NCBI GenBank assembly: GCA_050249235.1
Contig: JBFWQW010000015.1
Coordinates: 1 to 38,699, forward strand
DNA: 38,699 nt
Direction: 5' to 3'
From: JAEKLB01 sp050249235
GTDB taxonomy: Bacteria > Actinomycetota > Acidimicrobiia > Acidimicrobiales > CADCSY01
Below the pieces are notes generated by a model, which saw nothing but the letters and a program-made list of their open reading frames with translations, made no database searches and had not been told where the DNA came from. Of this stretch, positions 9,964-18,306 are shown piece after piece. Within the stretch, counting starts at the first letter, position 1. Each line of letters starts with the position of its first letter. The position numbers were made by a program, and so were the translations under genes.

Positions 9964-11301
9964 CTAGCCCTCCCGGATTCGGGCGAGGAGCTCGGTGGTC
10001 CGGGCGTCGCACTCCTCGCGGGTGCGGGCCTCGAGGTTCAGCCGCAGCAGGGGCTCGGTGTTCGACGGGCGCAGGTTGAACCACCAGTCGCCGAGGTCGA
10101 CGGTGAGGCCGTCGAGGCGGTCCTGGGCCGCGCCGGCGAACTCGGCGGCGATGCGATCGATGACGGCGTGCGGGTCGGCGACCGGCGTGTTGCGCTCGCC
10201 CGAGGCCCGCCACCGGTCGAGGGGGGCGATCAGCTCCGAGAGCGGGCGGCCGCTGACCGAGAGCTGCTCGAGCACGATCATCGAGGCGATCAGGCCGGAG
10301 TCGGCCCGGTAGTTGTCCCGGAAGTAGTAGTGGGCCGAGTGCTCGCCACCGAAGGCGGCACCGGTCTCGAGCATGACCTGCTTGATGAACGAGTGACCGA
10401 CCCGGGTCCGGACCGGCACGCCGCCCTGCTCGAGGATGACCTCGGGCACGGCCTTGGAGCAGATGAGGTTGTGCAGGATCGTCGAGCCCGGGCTCCGGGC
10501 CAGGATGGCCTTGGCGAGGAGGGCCGTGGTGAGCGAGCCCGACACGAGCTCGGCCCGCTCGTCGACCAGGAACACCCGGTCGGCGTCGCCGTCGAAGGCC
10601 AACCCGATGTCGGCCCCGGTGGCCAGCACCCGGGCCTGCAGGTCGCGGAGGTTCTCGGGCTGGATGGGGTCGGCCGGGTGGTTGGGGAACGTGCCGTCGA
10701 GCTCCTGGTAGAGGTACTCGACCTCGAAGGGCAGGCCGTCGAAGACCCGGGGGGCCACGTAGCCGCCCATCCCGTTGGCGGTGTCGGCGACCACCTTCAG
10801 GGGCCTGAGGGCGCCGACGTCGACGAACGAGCGGACATGGGCGGCGAACTCGTCGAGCAGGTCGCGCTCGCTCCGGACGCCCTGCCTGGCCGCCGGGGGG
10901 TGGTCGGTGCCGGCCAGCTCCTTGATGGTCCCGAGCCCGGTGTCCTCGCCCACCGGCTTGGCGCCGGCCAGGCACAGCTTGATGCCGTTGTAGGCGGCCG
11001 GGTTGTGCGAGGCGGTGAACATCACGCCCGGGGCGTCGAGGCGGCCCGAGGCGAAGTACACGAGGTCGGTCGAGGCCAGCCCGAGATCGACCACGTCGCT
11101 GCCCTGCGCCATCGCCCCCTCCGCGAAGGCGGCCGCCAGGCCGACGCCGCTCGGGCGCATGTCGCGGCCGAGCAGGATCGTGGGAGCGCCCGAGAAGATG
11201 GCGAAGGCGGCGCCGATGCGCCGGGCGATGGCGGCGTCGAACTGGTCGGGGACGGTGCCCCGGATGTCGTAGGCCTTGAAGAGGGCGTCGAGGGCGCTCA
11301 C
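9964..11301 (-). CDS. manB: Phosphomannomutase/phosphoglucomutase
   Basis: This alpha-D-phosphohexomutase interconverts mannose-6-phosphate and mannose-1-phosphate (and perhaps glucose phosphates), the step before GDP-mannose. The 445-aa product has the catalytic phosphoserine loop TASHNP (Ser98), the Mg-binding DGDADR (Asp237, Asp239, Asp241), a sugar-binding loop GGEHSAHYYF and the phosphate-binding RPSNTEPLLRL near the C-terminus. The GTG start at 11301 is preceded by GGGGAGGGGAG and overlaps the stop of a 23-codon mini-ORF by GTGA, so translation is probably coupled. Downstream are the Trm112-like and isomerase genes. Product GDP-mannose would be the precursor for Gmd at 27351. Confidence 0.95.
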   Translation of the reverse strand: MSALDALFKAYDIRGTVPDQFDAAIARRIGAAFAIFSGAPTILLGRDMRPSGVGLAAAFAEGAMAQGSDVVDLGLASTDLVYFASGRLDAPGVMFTASHNPAAYNGIKLCLAGAKPVGEDTGLGTIKELAGTDHPPAARQGVRSERDLLDEFAAHVRSFVDVGALRPLKVVADTANGMGGYVAPRVFDGLPFEVEYLYQELDGTFPNHPADPIQPENLRDLQARVLATGADIGLAFDGDADRVFLVDERAELVSGSLTTALLAKAILARSPGSTILHNLICSKAVPEVILEQGGVPVRTRVGHSFIKQVMLETGAAFGGEHSAHYYFRDNYRADSGLIASMIVLEQLSVSGRPLSELIAPLDRWRASGERNTPVADPHAVIDRIAAEFAGAAQDRLDGLTVDLGDWWFNLRPSNTEPLLRLNLEARTREECDARTTELLARIREG

Positions 11302-11369
11302 GGGCGCTCCCCTCCCCCTCGGGCGCCGCGCTCGTCCGTCCCGGTGATCCGCTCGCTGGGCTCCTTCAT
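11298..11369 (-). CDS. 23-aa leader mini-ORF coupled to manB
   Basis: Reading leftward from the ATG at 11369 gives MKEPSERITGTDERGARG and five more residues, then TGA, which overlaps the manB GTG (GTGA, 11298-11301). A TAACGT hexamer lies 9 nt upstream of this ATG, exactly as at leaderless genes elsewhere. The manB ribosome-binding site lies inside its last codons. It is thus likely the first translated element of the manB transcript. No sequence family is recognisable; it may act only through coupling. Confidence 0.45.
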   Translation of the reverse strand: MKEPSERITGTDERGARGGGERP

Positions 11370-11378
11370 GCCGCGGCG

Positions 11379-11384
11379 ACGTTA
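11379..11384 (-). promoter_or_regulatory. Putative leaderless -10 (TAACGT) for the manB operon
   Basis: The hexamer is 9 nt before the mini-ORF ATG at 11369. It would start the transcript at or near that ATG. Confidence 0.45.
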
Positions 11385-11412
11385 GCCAGCCGGTCCGGCC
11401 CGCCCCGACGGC

Positions 11413-12201
11413 TCACGCCGCGCCCTCGCCGCCGCCCTCGCCGTCGACCTCATCGATGCCCTCGACCGCGCCCTCGGCCGCGCCCTCGTCGCGACGCTCG
11501 TCGTACCGGCCGCCGCGGCTCCACCGCCGCACCCGCCAGAGGTCGCGCAGCATCGCCGGGCCGGCCCGCCACAGCCGCACCGTGGAGGCGCCGCCGGCGC
11601 TCACCCGAACCGGCAGCTCGGCGATGGCGAGCCCGAGGCGCTCGGCGACGTGCAGGACCTCGACGTCGAACGCGAAGCCGTCGACCCCGGCCCGGCCGAA
11701 GACCTGCCGGGCCGCCGGCGCCGCGAACGCCTTGCACCCGCACTGGGTGTCGCGGTACCGGCCGGCGAGCAGGCCCGCGGTCACGAGGTTGAACACCCGG
11801 CTGGCGACGGCCCGGCTCGCCGGCCGGCGACCGACGGTGGCCGAGCGCTCGTCCGACCGGTTGCCGACGGCGAGGTCGGTCCCGGCCTCGACGGCGTCGA
11901 CGAAGGGGCGGAGCTGGTCCGGCGCGTAGGCGAGGTCGGCGTCGGTCACGACGACGACGGCGCCCTCGGCCGCCAGCGCGCCGGCCCGCACGGCCGCTCC
12001 CTTGCCCCGGTGGCGGTCGAGTGCGACCACCCGGGCGCCGGCCCGCCTTGCCTCGGCGGCGGTGGCGTCCCGGGACCCGTCGTCGACCACCACCACCTCC
12101 GGGTCGAGGTCGGCCAGCTCGGTCCGCAGCCGGTCGACGGTGGTGGCGATCCGGTCGGCCTCGTCGTAGGCCGGGACGACGACGGACACCCGCCGGCTCA
12201 C
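11413..12201 (-). CDS. GT2 glycosyltransferase, dolichyl/polyprenyl-phosphate mannose synthase-like
   Basis: The 262-aa protein is a GT-A fold glycosyltransferase. Its N-terminus reads VSVVVPAYDEADRI, followed by VVVDDGSRD, the DxD-type metal site VVTDADLAY, and a CGCKAF...FDVEVLHVAERLG segment typical of DPM1-like enzymes. These transfer mannose or glucose from a nucleotide sugar to a polyprenyl phosphate at the cytoplasmic face of the membrane. The C-terminal 30 residues are a Glu/Gly/Ala-rich tail that looks unstructured. The GTG at 12201 overlaps the upstream membrane-protein stop (GTGA), so the two are coupled: the lipid-linked sugar made here could be the donor for that membrane protein. 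No membrane helix is present in this subunit. Confidence 0.88.
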   Translation of the reverse strand: MSRRVSVVVPAYDEADRIATTVDRLRTELADLDPEVVVVDDGSRDATAAEARRAGARVVALDRHRGKGAAVRAGALAAEGAVVVVTDADLAYAPDQLRPFVDAVEAGTDLAVGNRSDERSATVGRRPASRAVASRVFNLVTAGLLAGRYRDTQCGCKAFAAPAARQVFGRAGVDGFAFDVEVLHVAERLGLAIAELPVRVSAGGASTVRLWRAGPAMLRDLWRVRRWSRGGRYDERRDEGAAEGAVEGIDEVDGEGGGEGAA

Positions 12202-14843
12202 CACCGGTCGGGGGTGCCGTGCCGACCGGGCCCGGGCGCCACCGGGGCGGGCGGCGCGAGCGGCTCGACGGCGGGTGTCCCGGCGGCCGGCGGCCGGCCG
12301 CCGCCCGCCTCGGCCCACCGTCGGCGGCGGGGCACCACGACCAGGCCGGCCAGCGCGAGCAGGCCGGCCCCGCTCATCCCGATGCCGAGCCAGTCGACGG
12401 GGGTCCGCCCGTACGTCAGCCGGACGTGGGCGGAGGTCGGCACCACGACCATCAGGTTCGGCGCCACCCGGTACGGGCCCTCGGCGCCGCGCGCCTGCCA
12501 GTTCGGGAAGTAGGACGTCTTCACCAGCACCGGGACGCCCGTGCGGTCGACCGTGAACGAGATGGTGTCCTCGTCGCTCTCGATGGCGCCGACGGTCACC
12601 GCCGGCAGGGCCCGGTGCGCGGCCCGGTCGAGCTCGTCGGCGTCGGACCGGGCCCAGCTGTCCGGTCCCGTGGCGGCGACGAGGTAGGGGCGCCGGTCGT
12701 CGTCGAGGTACCAGTCGACGGCCAGCTCCTGCCAGGCCCCGCCGCCGGCCGGCGCGTCCTCGATCACCACCGGTTCGTGGGCGAGCCCCTCGACCAGCTC
12801 GGAGGCGGCCACCTCGTAGACGCGGAAGACCCCCGACGTGGCGACGAGCGAGAGGTCGGCCTCGGCGTCGGCCTGCTGGACGGCCGCCGGCGAGAAGGCC
12901 AGGTAGTAGCGGACGCCGAGCAGCTGGAGGTGGCCCACTCCCCGGCTCACGTCGAGCGGCGGGTAGGGGAGGCCGCGCTGGGCCCGGGAGGGGGCGGCCG
13001 ACAGCTCGGACTGGTTGAGGAAGTGGTAGGGGGTGGTGGCCGAGGCCTCGAAGAACAGGCCCTCCATCGAGCCGATGCAGCCGTCGGTCCAGTACGGCAG
13101 GAGCATCAGCGCCATCGGGGTCCCGAACCGGTCGAGGGACCGGTCGTACTCCCACATCGCCCGACCGCAGCCCTCGGTGCGGCCCACCTCGCCCATCGTC
13201 CGCACCAGGGCGTCGTACTCGGCGTGGGCCGGCTTGCGCTCGTAGCCGGTGTAGTCCCAGCGGGCCCACGGGCGGACCAGGCTCTGGTCGGTCGTCGAGC
13301 GGCCGAACCAGCGGTAGGTGAGCCCGTCGGGCGAGGTCGTGGCCAGCGGCAGCATGCGGAGGGGGAAGGCGACCGCCACCGCCACCGCGAGGGCCGCGCC
13401 CACCACCCCCGCCGCCAGGGTCGCCCGCCTCGCCAGCCCCGGCCCCCGCGCCCCCCAGCCGGACGACGGCGCTCCCCCGCCCGGGTCGGCACGGGTCGCG
13501 AGGGCGGTGAGGGCCAGGAGCACCTCGGCCACGGCGATGGCCGCCAGGAGGTAGAGCGAGAGGTACCAGAAGGGCAGGAGCCGGGCGTTCCACAGCCGCC
13601 CCTGGGGCGCGAGGCGCACCGCCAGGGCCAGGACGGCGGCGAGCACCACGAGCGCGGTGCCGAACCGGCGTCGGAAGGCCACCGCCGCGATCGCACCGAC
13701 CACCGCGAAGACGACCACCCAGGTGCTGTCGGCCGGCACCTGGGCCGTGGGGGTGCCCTGGAAGAGGCTCGTGAGCGACCGGCCGATCCGTCCGGGGAAG
13801 AGCGCCTCGAGGTAGGTCTCGAGCTTCTGCCACCCCATGTCGTTGAGGTAGGCCCGGCGCAGCAGGAAGGGCACGGTCCAGAAGGAGCTCAGCAGGCCGC
13901 CCGTGCCGAGGACGACCACCAGCCACCGGACCGTCCGGGCGCCGCTCCCCGTCGGCGGCGCCGGGGCATCCCCAGCCGGCCCTGCCCCGGCCGGCGCGGC
14001 GCCCTCCCCGGCCGGCCCGGCCCCGGCCGGCGCGGCGCCCTCCCCGGCCGGCCCGGCGTCCCCGGCAGGCCCGGCCCCGTCCCCGGCTGGCACGACCGCG
14101 GCTGGCACGACCGCGGCTGGCACGACCGCGGCTGGCACGACCGCGGTTGGCCGGCCCGACCACCAGGACACCAGTCCCAGCACAGCGGCGCCGAGGAGCG
14201 CGAACACCGCCGGGATGAGGTGGCAGGTGACGCACAGGGCGAGCAGGACGGCGCCCCACGCCCGGTGGCGCCCCGTGTCGAGCCCGCGGGCGACGACGCC
14301 GAGGAAGAGCAGCGCGAAGCAGAGGCTGATCGAGAACGCGAACTCCCCTGCCAGCGTGGACAGGGCGTTGCCGCCGTAGATCGTGTACGACCGGTCGAAG
14401 ACGAAGGCGGTGGCGGCGACGGCCATGGCCGCCGGCACGGGGAAGGCCTGTCGGGCCAGCCGGGCCATGGCCCAGGCGCACACCGGGAGGGCGAGGAGCC
14501 CCGAGACGCTGACGAGCTTGAAGGCGATGTTGTACGGCAGCCCGGCGGCGTCGAGGGCGACGATCAGCAGGCTCGGGACCACCATGTAGAAGTGGTAGGC
14601 CGGGAACCCGGCGTACCAGTCGGGTGCCCAGCCCGAGAGCCGCCAGCGCGGGAGCAGCTCGTCACGGAGGAAGGCCGGCGCCCAGACGTGGGCACCGAGG
14701 TCGCCGCCGTTCGGCGTCGTGTCCGCCAGCAGCAGGTCGGGGAACAGCGCGGTCCACACGAAGAGGACCGAGCCGGCGACCAGGGCGAACGTGACCCAGG
14801 TCTCGAGAGGGCGCCGGCGGAGCCACTCGATCGCCCGACCCAC
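12198..14843 (-). CDS. Large multi-pass membrane protein (PTPS-related/GT-C-like), probable envelope glycan enzyme
   Basis: The 881-aa protein begins with a helix (WVTFALVAGSVLFVW), then an extracellular loop with DTTPNGGDLGAHVWAP and WYAGFPAYHFYMVVPS, resembling the membrane family named 6-pyruvoyl-tetrahydropterin-synthase-related. About a dozen hydrophobic helices follow, with a long extracytoplasmic C-terminal region and a last helix (GIGMSGAGLLALAGLVVV). Acidic residues in the first loop are reminiscent of GT-C transferases that use polyprenyl-phosphate sugars, which fits coupling to the DPM-like gene downstream. An internal linker of about 70 residues is Pro/Ala/Gly repeats. The GTG at 14843 has a GAGGAT ribosome-binding site. 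The precise reaction is unknown. Confidence 0.75.
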   Translation of the reverse strand: MGRAIEWLRRRPLETWVTFALVAGSVLFVWTALFPDLLLADTTPNGGDLGAHVWAPAFLRDELLPRWRLSGWAPDWYAGFPAYHFYMVVPSLLIVALDAAGLPYNIAFKLVSVSGLLALPVCAWAMARLARQAFPVPAAMAVAATAFVFDRSYTIYGGNALSTLAGEFAFSISLCFALLFLGVVARGLDTGRHRAWGAVLLALCVTCHLIPAVFALLGAAVLGLVSWWSGRPTAVVPAAVVPAAVVPAAVVPAGDGAGPAGDAGPAGEGAAPAGAGPAGEGAAPAGAGPAGDAPAPPTGSGARTVRWLVVVLGTGGLLSSFWTVPFLLRRAYLNDMGWQKLETYLEALFPGRIGRSLTSLFQGTPTAQVPADSTWVVVFAVVGAIAAVAFRRRFGTALVVLAAVLALAVRLAPQGRLWNARLLPFWYLSLYLLAAIAVAEVLLALTALATRADPGGGAPSSGWGARGPGLARRATLAAGVVGAALAVAVAVAFPLRMLPLATTSPDGLTYRWFGRSTTDQSLVRPWARWDYTGYERKPAHAEYDALVRTMGEVGRTEGCGRAMWEYDRSLDRFGTPMALMLLPYWTDGCIGSMEGLFFEASATTPYHFLNQSELSAAPSRAQRGLPYPPLDVSRGVGHLQLLGVRYYLAFSPAAVQQADAEADLSLVATSGVFRVYEVAASELVEGLAHEPVVIEDAPAGGGAWQELAVDWYLDDDRRPYLVAATGPDSWARSDADELDRAAHRALPAVTVGAIESDEDTISFTVDRTGVPVLVKTSYFPNWQARGAEGPYRVAPNLMVVVPTSAHVRLTYGRTPVDWLGIGMSGAGLLALAGLVVVPRRRRWAEAGGGRPPAAGTPAVEPLAPPAPVAPGPGRHGTPDRW
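13970..14145. repeat. In-frame minisatellites encoding a PAG/PAAVV linker
   Basis: GCTGGCACGACCGCG is repeated four times at 14086-14145 (PAAVV units). Imperfect copies of a CCGGCCGGCGCGGCGCC block lie at about 13970-14060 (PAGEGAAPAGAG). Both are in frame and lengthen a linker between predicted membrane helices. Confidence 0.8.
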
Positions 14844-14907
14844 GGCGCCATCCTCGCGGATCGGCCCCGGGTTGTCGCGACGCCCCGGAGGGCCGCGGAG
14901 CGGGGAG

Positions 14908-15105
14908 CTAGCCCGCCTTGCGGGAGAGCTGGGCGACGCTGCCGAGCACCTCGTGCAGGTCGGCCGACTCGCCGTCACGCGACCACCACCGGCCGTCGCA
15001 CCGCGCGCAGGACCGCATCACGAGGTTCGACGCGGCGGCGGCGAGGCGGATCTCGACGAGGGGGGCTGCGCAGCGGGGACACGACGACAGGGAACCGGAC
15101 GACAT
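14908..15105 (-). CDS. Small zinc-ribbon protein
   Basis: The 65-aa product has two CxxC pairs (CPRCAAPL, and SCARCDGRWW about 20 residues later). This is the spacing of a compact zinc ribbon, like the TFIIB-type zf families in bacterial small proteins. I chose the ATG at 15105 (MSSGSLSSCPRC); a GTG at 15156 would add 17 residues with no family support. It lies between the CPBP gene and the large membrane protein, all on the same strand. Function is unknown; it may bind nucleic acid or a partner protein. Confidence 0.65.
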   Translation of the reverse strand: MSSGSLSSCPRCAAPLVEIRLAAAASNLVMRSCARCDGRWWSRDGESADLHEVLGSVAQLSRKAG

Positions 15106-15163
15106 GGATCTGGTTGTCGGCAGGACACCCGAAAACCTTGAACCGGCTCCCCGCACCGGATCG

Positions 15164-15961
15164 CTAGTTCCAGACCAGCGCCACGAAGGCGGTGAGGTTG
15201 AAGCCGAGGTGGGCCCACACCGCCGGTCCGAGCCGGTCGTGGCGGACGGTCAGCCAGGCGCAGACCGCGCCGAAGAGCCCGAGCGCGATCGTGTCGACCG
15301 GCTGGAAGTGCATGACGCCGAAGATCACCGCCGATCCCACGATGGCGACGGTGGCGCCCGAGCGCTTCCTCAGGGCGCGCAACACGAGGCCCCGGTAGAA
15401 GAGCTCCTCGACCAGGGCGGCCCCGACGACCGCCACGACGAACAGGCTGACGAGGCCGACGGCGCCGTGGGCCCGGTCGGCCAGCTCCTCTGCCGTCCGG
15501 CCGACCTCGTCGCGGTCGATGCCCAGCAGCTCGTAGACGGGGAGGAGCACGAAGCCGAGGGCGATCTGGGTGCCGAAGCCGGTCAGCAGGCCGATCCAGG
15601 CGTCCCGGAGCCGGAACGCCAGCCCGAGGTCGGCCCGCAAGCTGCCGCTCCCCTTGGTGCGAACCGCCCACCACGGCACGCCCACCAGCACCGCCCAGAG
15701 CGGGAGCTGCAGCAGCGCCACCCCCCAGAGCGGGATGGTGTCGGTGTCGTCGGCGTCCACGCCGACCGCGGCCAGGGCCACGAGGATCACGATCGAGGGC
15801 ACCACCAGCGCCAGGCCGATGCCGGCGGCGACCTCGCCCAGCCCCCACGACGGCACCGCCGTGCCGGCGCCGAGCTCGTCTCCCGGGCCCGCGTCCCCAC
15901 CTCCAGGGCGTTCCGCCCCACCTCCAGGGCGTTCCGCCCCACCTCCAGGGCGTTCCGCCAT
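15164..15961 (-). CDS. CPBP-family intramembrane glutamic protease (CAAX/Abi-like)
   Basis: The 265-aa membrane protein carries the three CPBP motifs in order: EELFYRG (EExxxR), FGVMHF (FxxxH) and HLGFN (HxxxN), within about seven predicted helices. Family members are intramembrane proteases; substrates here cannot be told. The N-terminus is Gly/Pro-rich and contains three exact 21-bp tandem repeats (ERPGGGA units), so the true start could also be further inside. It lies 17 bp after DUF3499, sharing its promoter. Confidence 0.88.
   Translation of the reverse strand: MAERPGGGAERPGGGAERPGGGDAGPGDELGAGTAVPSWGLGEVAAGIGLALVVPSIVILVALAAVGVDADDTDTIPLWGVALLQLPLWAVLVGVPWWAVRTKGSGSLRADLGLAFRLRDAWIGLLTGFGTQIALGFVLLPVYELLGIDRDEVGRTAEELADRAHGAVGLVSLFVVAVVGAALVEELFYRGLVLRALRKRSGATVAIVGSAVIFGVMHFQPVDTIALGLFGAVCAWLTVRHDRLGPAVWAHLGFNLTAFVALVWN
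15897..15959. repeat. 21-bp x 3 perfect tandem repeat at the CPBP gene 5' end
   Basis: Three identical 21-bp copies (15897-15917, 15918-15938, 15939-15959) built on CACCTCCAGGGCGTTCCGCC encode three ERPGGGA units. The identity suggests a young slippage expansion. Confidence 0.9.
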
Positions 15962-15978
15962 GCGCGCCGTCGGCGGGC

Positions 15979-16230
15979 CTAGGCGGTCCGCAGGGCGGCG
16001 ACCGACGCCACGCCGAAGCTGGAGAGCGTCAGCGGCGAGGCCCGCCGGTCGAGGCACTGCCAGCCCCGGGGCACGCCGGTGCCGTCGGCGTGGGCGGTGC
16101 AGAGGTCGTAGCCGTTGGGGTCGTCGCGCTCCTCGAGGGTGTCGACCCACACGGTGCGGGCGCGGTAGTCGTAGGTCATCGTGGCGGTGGCGGTTGCCGC
16201 ACAGCCCGGGCGGCAGCACAGACGGGACAT
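15979..16230 (-). CDS. DUF3499 family protein
   Basis: The 83-aa protein matches the actinobacterial DUF3499 pattern: paired cysteines near the N-terminus (LCCRPGCAATATATMTYDY), then YDLCTAHADGTGVPRGWQC. The cysteines and histidine (Cys5, Cys6, Cys10, and the LCTAHA pair) suggest a metal site. In mycobacteria the homologue (Rv3258c, from memory) sits beside manB; here it starts the run that leads through the membrane and glycosyltransferase genes to manB. A TACGGT hexamer lies 8 nt before the ATG, pointing to a leaderless transcript that also covers the CPBP gene. Function unknown. Confidence 0.9.
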   Translation of the reverse strand: MSRLCCRPGCAATATATMTYDYRARTVWVDTLEERDDPNGYDLCTAHADGTGVPRGWQCLDRRASPLTLSSFGVASVAALRTA

Positions 16231-16238
16231 CGGCCCGA

Positions 16239-16244
16239 ACCGTA
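16239..16244 (-). promoter_or_regulatory. Putative leaderless -10 (TACGGT) for DUF3499
   Basis: The hexamer is 8 nt before the ATG at 16230, in the 100-bp divergent gap with ftsH. Confidence 0.45.
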
Positions 16245-16317
16245 CAGGCGAGGCCCCACCGCCACGGGGACGTCATCCCGGGACCGGGGCGCCCACGGAA
16301 CCGGGGAGGGCCGGCCA

Positions 16318-16323
16318 TAGGCT
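16318..16323 (+). promoter_or_regulatory. Putative leaderless -10 (TAGGCT) for ftsH
   Basis: The hexamer is 7 nt before the ATG at 16331. A GGAGGG further upstream is too distant to be a ribosome-binding site. Confidence 0.45.
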
Positions 16324-16330
16324 GGCGCCC

Positions 16331-18250
16331 ATGCCTCCCGAGACCCGGCCACCGTCGGCGCCGGATCGCCCCACGCCCGATCGCCCGGGCGGGCCGCGCC
16401 CCATCGCCCGGTGGCCCCGCTGGGGCATGTGGGCAGCCATCGGCATCCTGTTCTCGCTCCTCGTGGTCTCCCCGCTGTTCCAGGACGACGGCGGCTCGCA
16501 CCTCACCTACTCGCAGTTCCTCGAGCGGGTCCGGGCCGACGAGGTCGAGTCGGTCAAGATCGACAACCAGAGCAACAAGATCAGCGGCGTCACCGAGGGT
16601 GGCACCGAGTTCACCGTCGACGGGCCGAAGGAGATCCCCGACGCCGACCTCGCGCTCTTCAAGGAGCACTCGGTCGCCTTCGACTTCAAGACGCCGACCC
16701 CCAACGTCTTCCTGTCGTGGCTTCCCGTGCTGCTGCCGGTGGCGCTGATCATCGGCTTCTTCGTCTGGATGAACCGCCGGGCGCAGGGCCAGATGGGCTC
16801 GATCATGCAGATCGGGCGGTCGCGGGCCAAGACCTACTCCACGGAGAAGCCGGGCACCACGTTCGCCGACGTGGCCGGCTACGAGGGCGTGAAGCGCGAG
16901 ATCACCGAGGTGGTCGACTTCCTGAAGAACCCCAGCCGGTTCGCTGCCATCGGGGCCCGCATCCCGAAGGGCGTGCTGCTGGTGGGCCCGCCCGGCACGG
17001 GCAAGACGCTCCTGGCCAAGGCCGTGGCCGGCGAGGCCGGGGTGCCGTTCCTCTCCGTCACCGGCTCGGACTTCATGGAGATGTTCGTGGGCGTCGGCGC
17101 CAGCCGGGTGCGCGACCTCTTCCAGTCGGCCCGCAAGATGGGCCGGGCGATCATCTTCGTCGACGAGATCGACTCGATCGGGCGCAAGCGGGGCGCCGGC
17201 CTCGGTGGCGGCCACGACGAGCGGGAGCAGACCCTCAACCAGATGCTCTCGGAGATGGACGGCTTCGAGCCCCACGAGGGCATCGTCATGCTGGCCGCCA
17301 CCAACCGTCCCGACATCCTCGATCCCGCCCTCCTGCGGCCGGGGCGCTTCGACCGCCAGGTGGTCGTGCCCCTGCCCGAGGCCGACGAGCGGCTGGCCAT
17401 CCTCACGGTCCACTGCCGCGACAAGCGGATGGCCCCCGACATCGACCTGCTGACGGTGGCGAAGGGCACGCCCGGCATGAGCGGCGCCGACCTGGCCAAC
17501 CTGGTGAACGAGGCCGCGCTCTACGCCGTGCGCCGGGGTGCCGACCGCCTCCACATGGAGGACTTCGACGCGGCCCGCGACCGCGTGCTCATGGGCCTGC
17601 GGCGCGACTCGATGGCGCTGTCCGAGGAGGAGAAGGAGGCCGTCGCCTACCACGAGGGCGGCCACGCCGTCTGCGCCACCGTGCTCCCGAACGCCGACCC
17701 GCTCCACAAGGTGACGATCCTGCCGACGGGCATGGCCCTCGGCGTCACCCAGCAGCTCCCGGAGGAGCGCCACCTCTACCGCCAGGACTACATCGAGGAC
17801 TCGCTCGTGGTCCGGATGGGCGGGCGGATCGCGGAGGAGCTCGTCTACGGCATGGTGTCCACGGGCGCGAACAACGACCTCCAGGGCGCCACCGAGCTGG
17901 CCCGCAAGATGGTGCGGGAGTGGGGCATGAGCCAGCGGGTCGGGCCCATGGCCTGGGGGGCCCAGGGCGCGGTGTTCCTCGGCGAGGACCTCATGCACGG
18001 CCGGGACTACTCCGAGGAGACGGCCCGGGTGATCGACGAGGAGGTCGAGCGGATCCTCCGCGAGCAGGAGGACCGGTGCCGGCTCACGCTGCGCAAGCAC
18101 CGGGCCGGGCTCGACGCGGTGGCCGCCGCCCTCCTCGCCAAGGAGACGATCGACGGCGCCGAGGTGCGGCGGCTGATCGCCGAGGCCGACGCCGCCGCGT
18201 CCCCCGTGCCGAGCCGGCCGGAGCCCGAGCCCGCCCCCGAGCTCGCCTGA
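16331..18250 (+). CDS. ftsH: FtsH, ATP-dependent membrane zinc metalloprotease
   Basis: FtsH degrades misfolded membrane proteins and regulatory substrates at the cytoplasmic face of the membrane. The 639-aa product has a first transmembrane helix at about 33-50, a periplasmic-side domain, and a second helix at about 128-147. The AAA domain follows with Walker A GPPGTGKT (219-226), Walker B AIIFVDEID and the second region of homology (ATNRPDILDPALLRPGRFD). The protease domain has zinc site HEGGH (441-445; His-Glu-x-x-His kept, with Gly where Ala is usual). The Pro/Arg-rich N-terminus precedes the first helix. I chose the ATG at 16331, 7 nt after a TAGGCT hexamer; upstream codons look non-coding. 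It stands alone, not beside tilS/hpt/folE as in many actinobacteria. Confidence 0.98.
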   Translation: MPPETRPPSAPDRPTPDRPGGPRPIARWPRWGMWAAIGILFSLLVVSPLFQDDGGSHLTYSQFLERVRADEVESVKIDNQSNKISGVTEGGTEFTVDGPKEIPDADLALFKEHSVAFDFKTPTPNVFLSWLPVLLPVALIIGFFVWMNRRAQGQMGSIMQIGRSRAKTYSTEKPGTTFADVAGYEGVKREITEVVDFLKNPSRFAAIGARIPKGVLLVGPPGTGKTLLAKAVAGEAGVPFLSVTGSDFMEMFVGVGASRVRDLFQSARKMGRAIIFVDEIDSIGRKRGAGLGGGHDEREQTLNQMLSEMDGFEPHEGIVMLAATNRPDILDPALLRPGRFDRQVVVPLPEADERLAILTVHCRDKRMAPDIDLLTVAKGTPGMSGADLANLVNEAALYAVRRGADRLHMEDFDAARDRVLMGLRRDSMALSEEEKEAVAYHEGGHAVCATVLPNADPLHKVTILPTGMALGVTQQLPEERHLYRQDYIEDSLVVRMGGRIAEELVYGMVSTGANNDLQGATELARKMVREWGMSQRVGPMAWGAQGAVFLGEDLMHGRDYSEETARVIDEEVERILREQEDRCRLTLRKHRAGLDAVAAALLAKETIDGAEVRRLIAEADAAASPVPSRPEPEPAPELA

Positions 18251-18281
18251 GCCGACAGGCGGCGCGGGAGGGGTCACCGCC

Positions 18282-18304
18282 GGGCTGGATCAGTCAGCGG
18301 GATG
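18282..18304. repeat. Short direct repeat TGGATCAGTC in the ftsH 3' gap
   Basis: TGGATCAGTC occurs twice with a 16-bp period in the 56-bp convergent gap; the second copy enters the thioredoxin-like stop codon. Just upstream, GGCGG (18258-18262) and CCGCC (18277-18281) could pair as a weak terminator stem. Confidence 0.4.
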
Positions 18305-18306
18305 GA

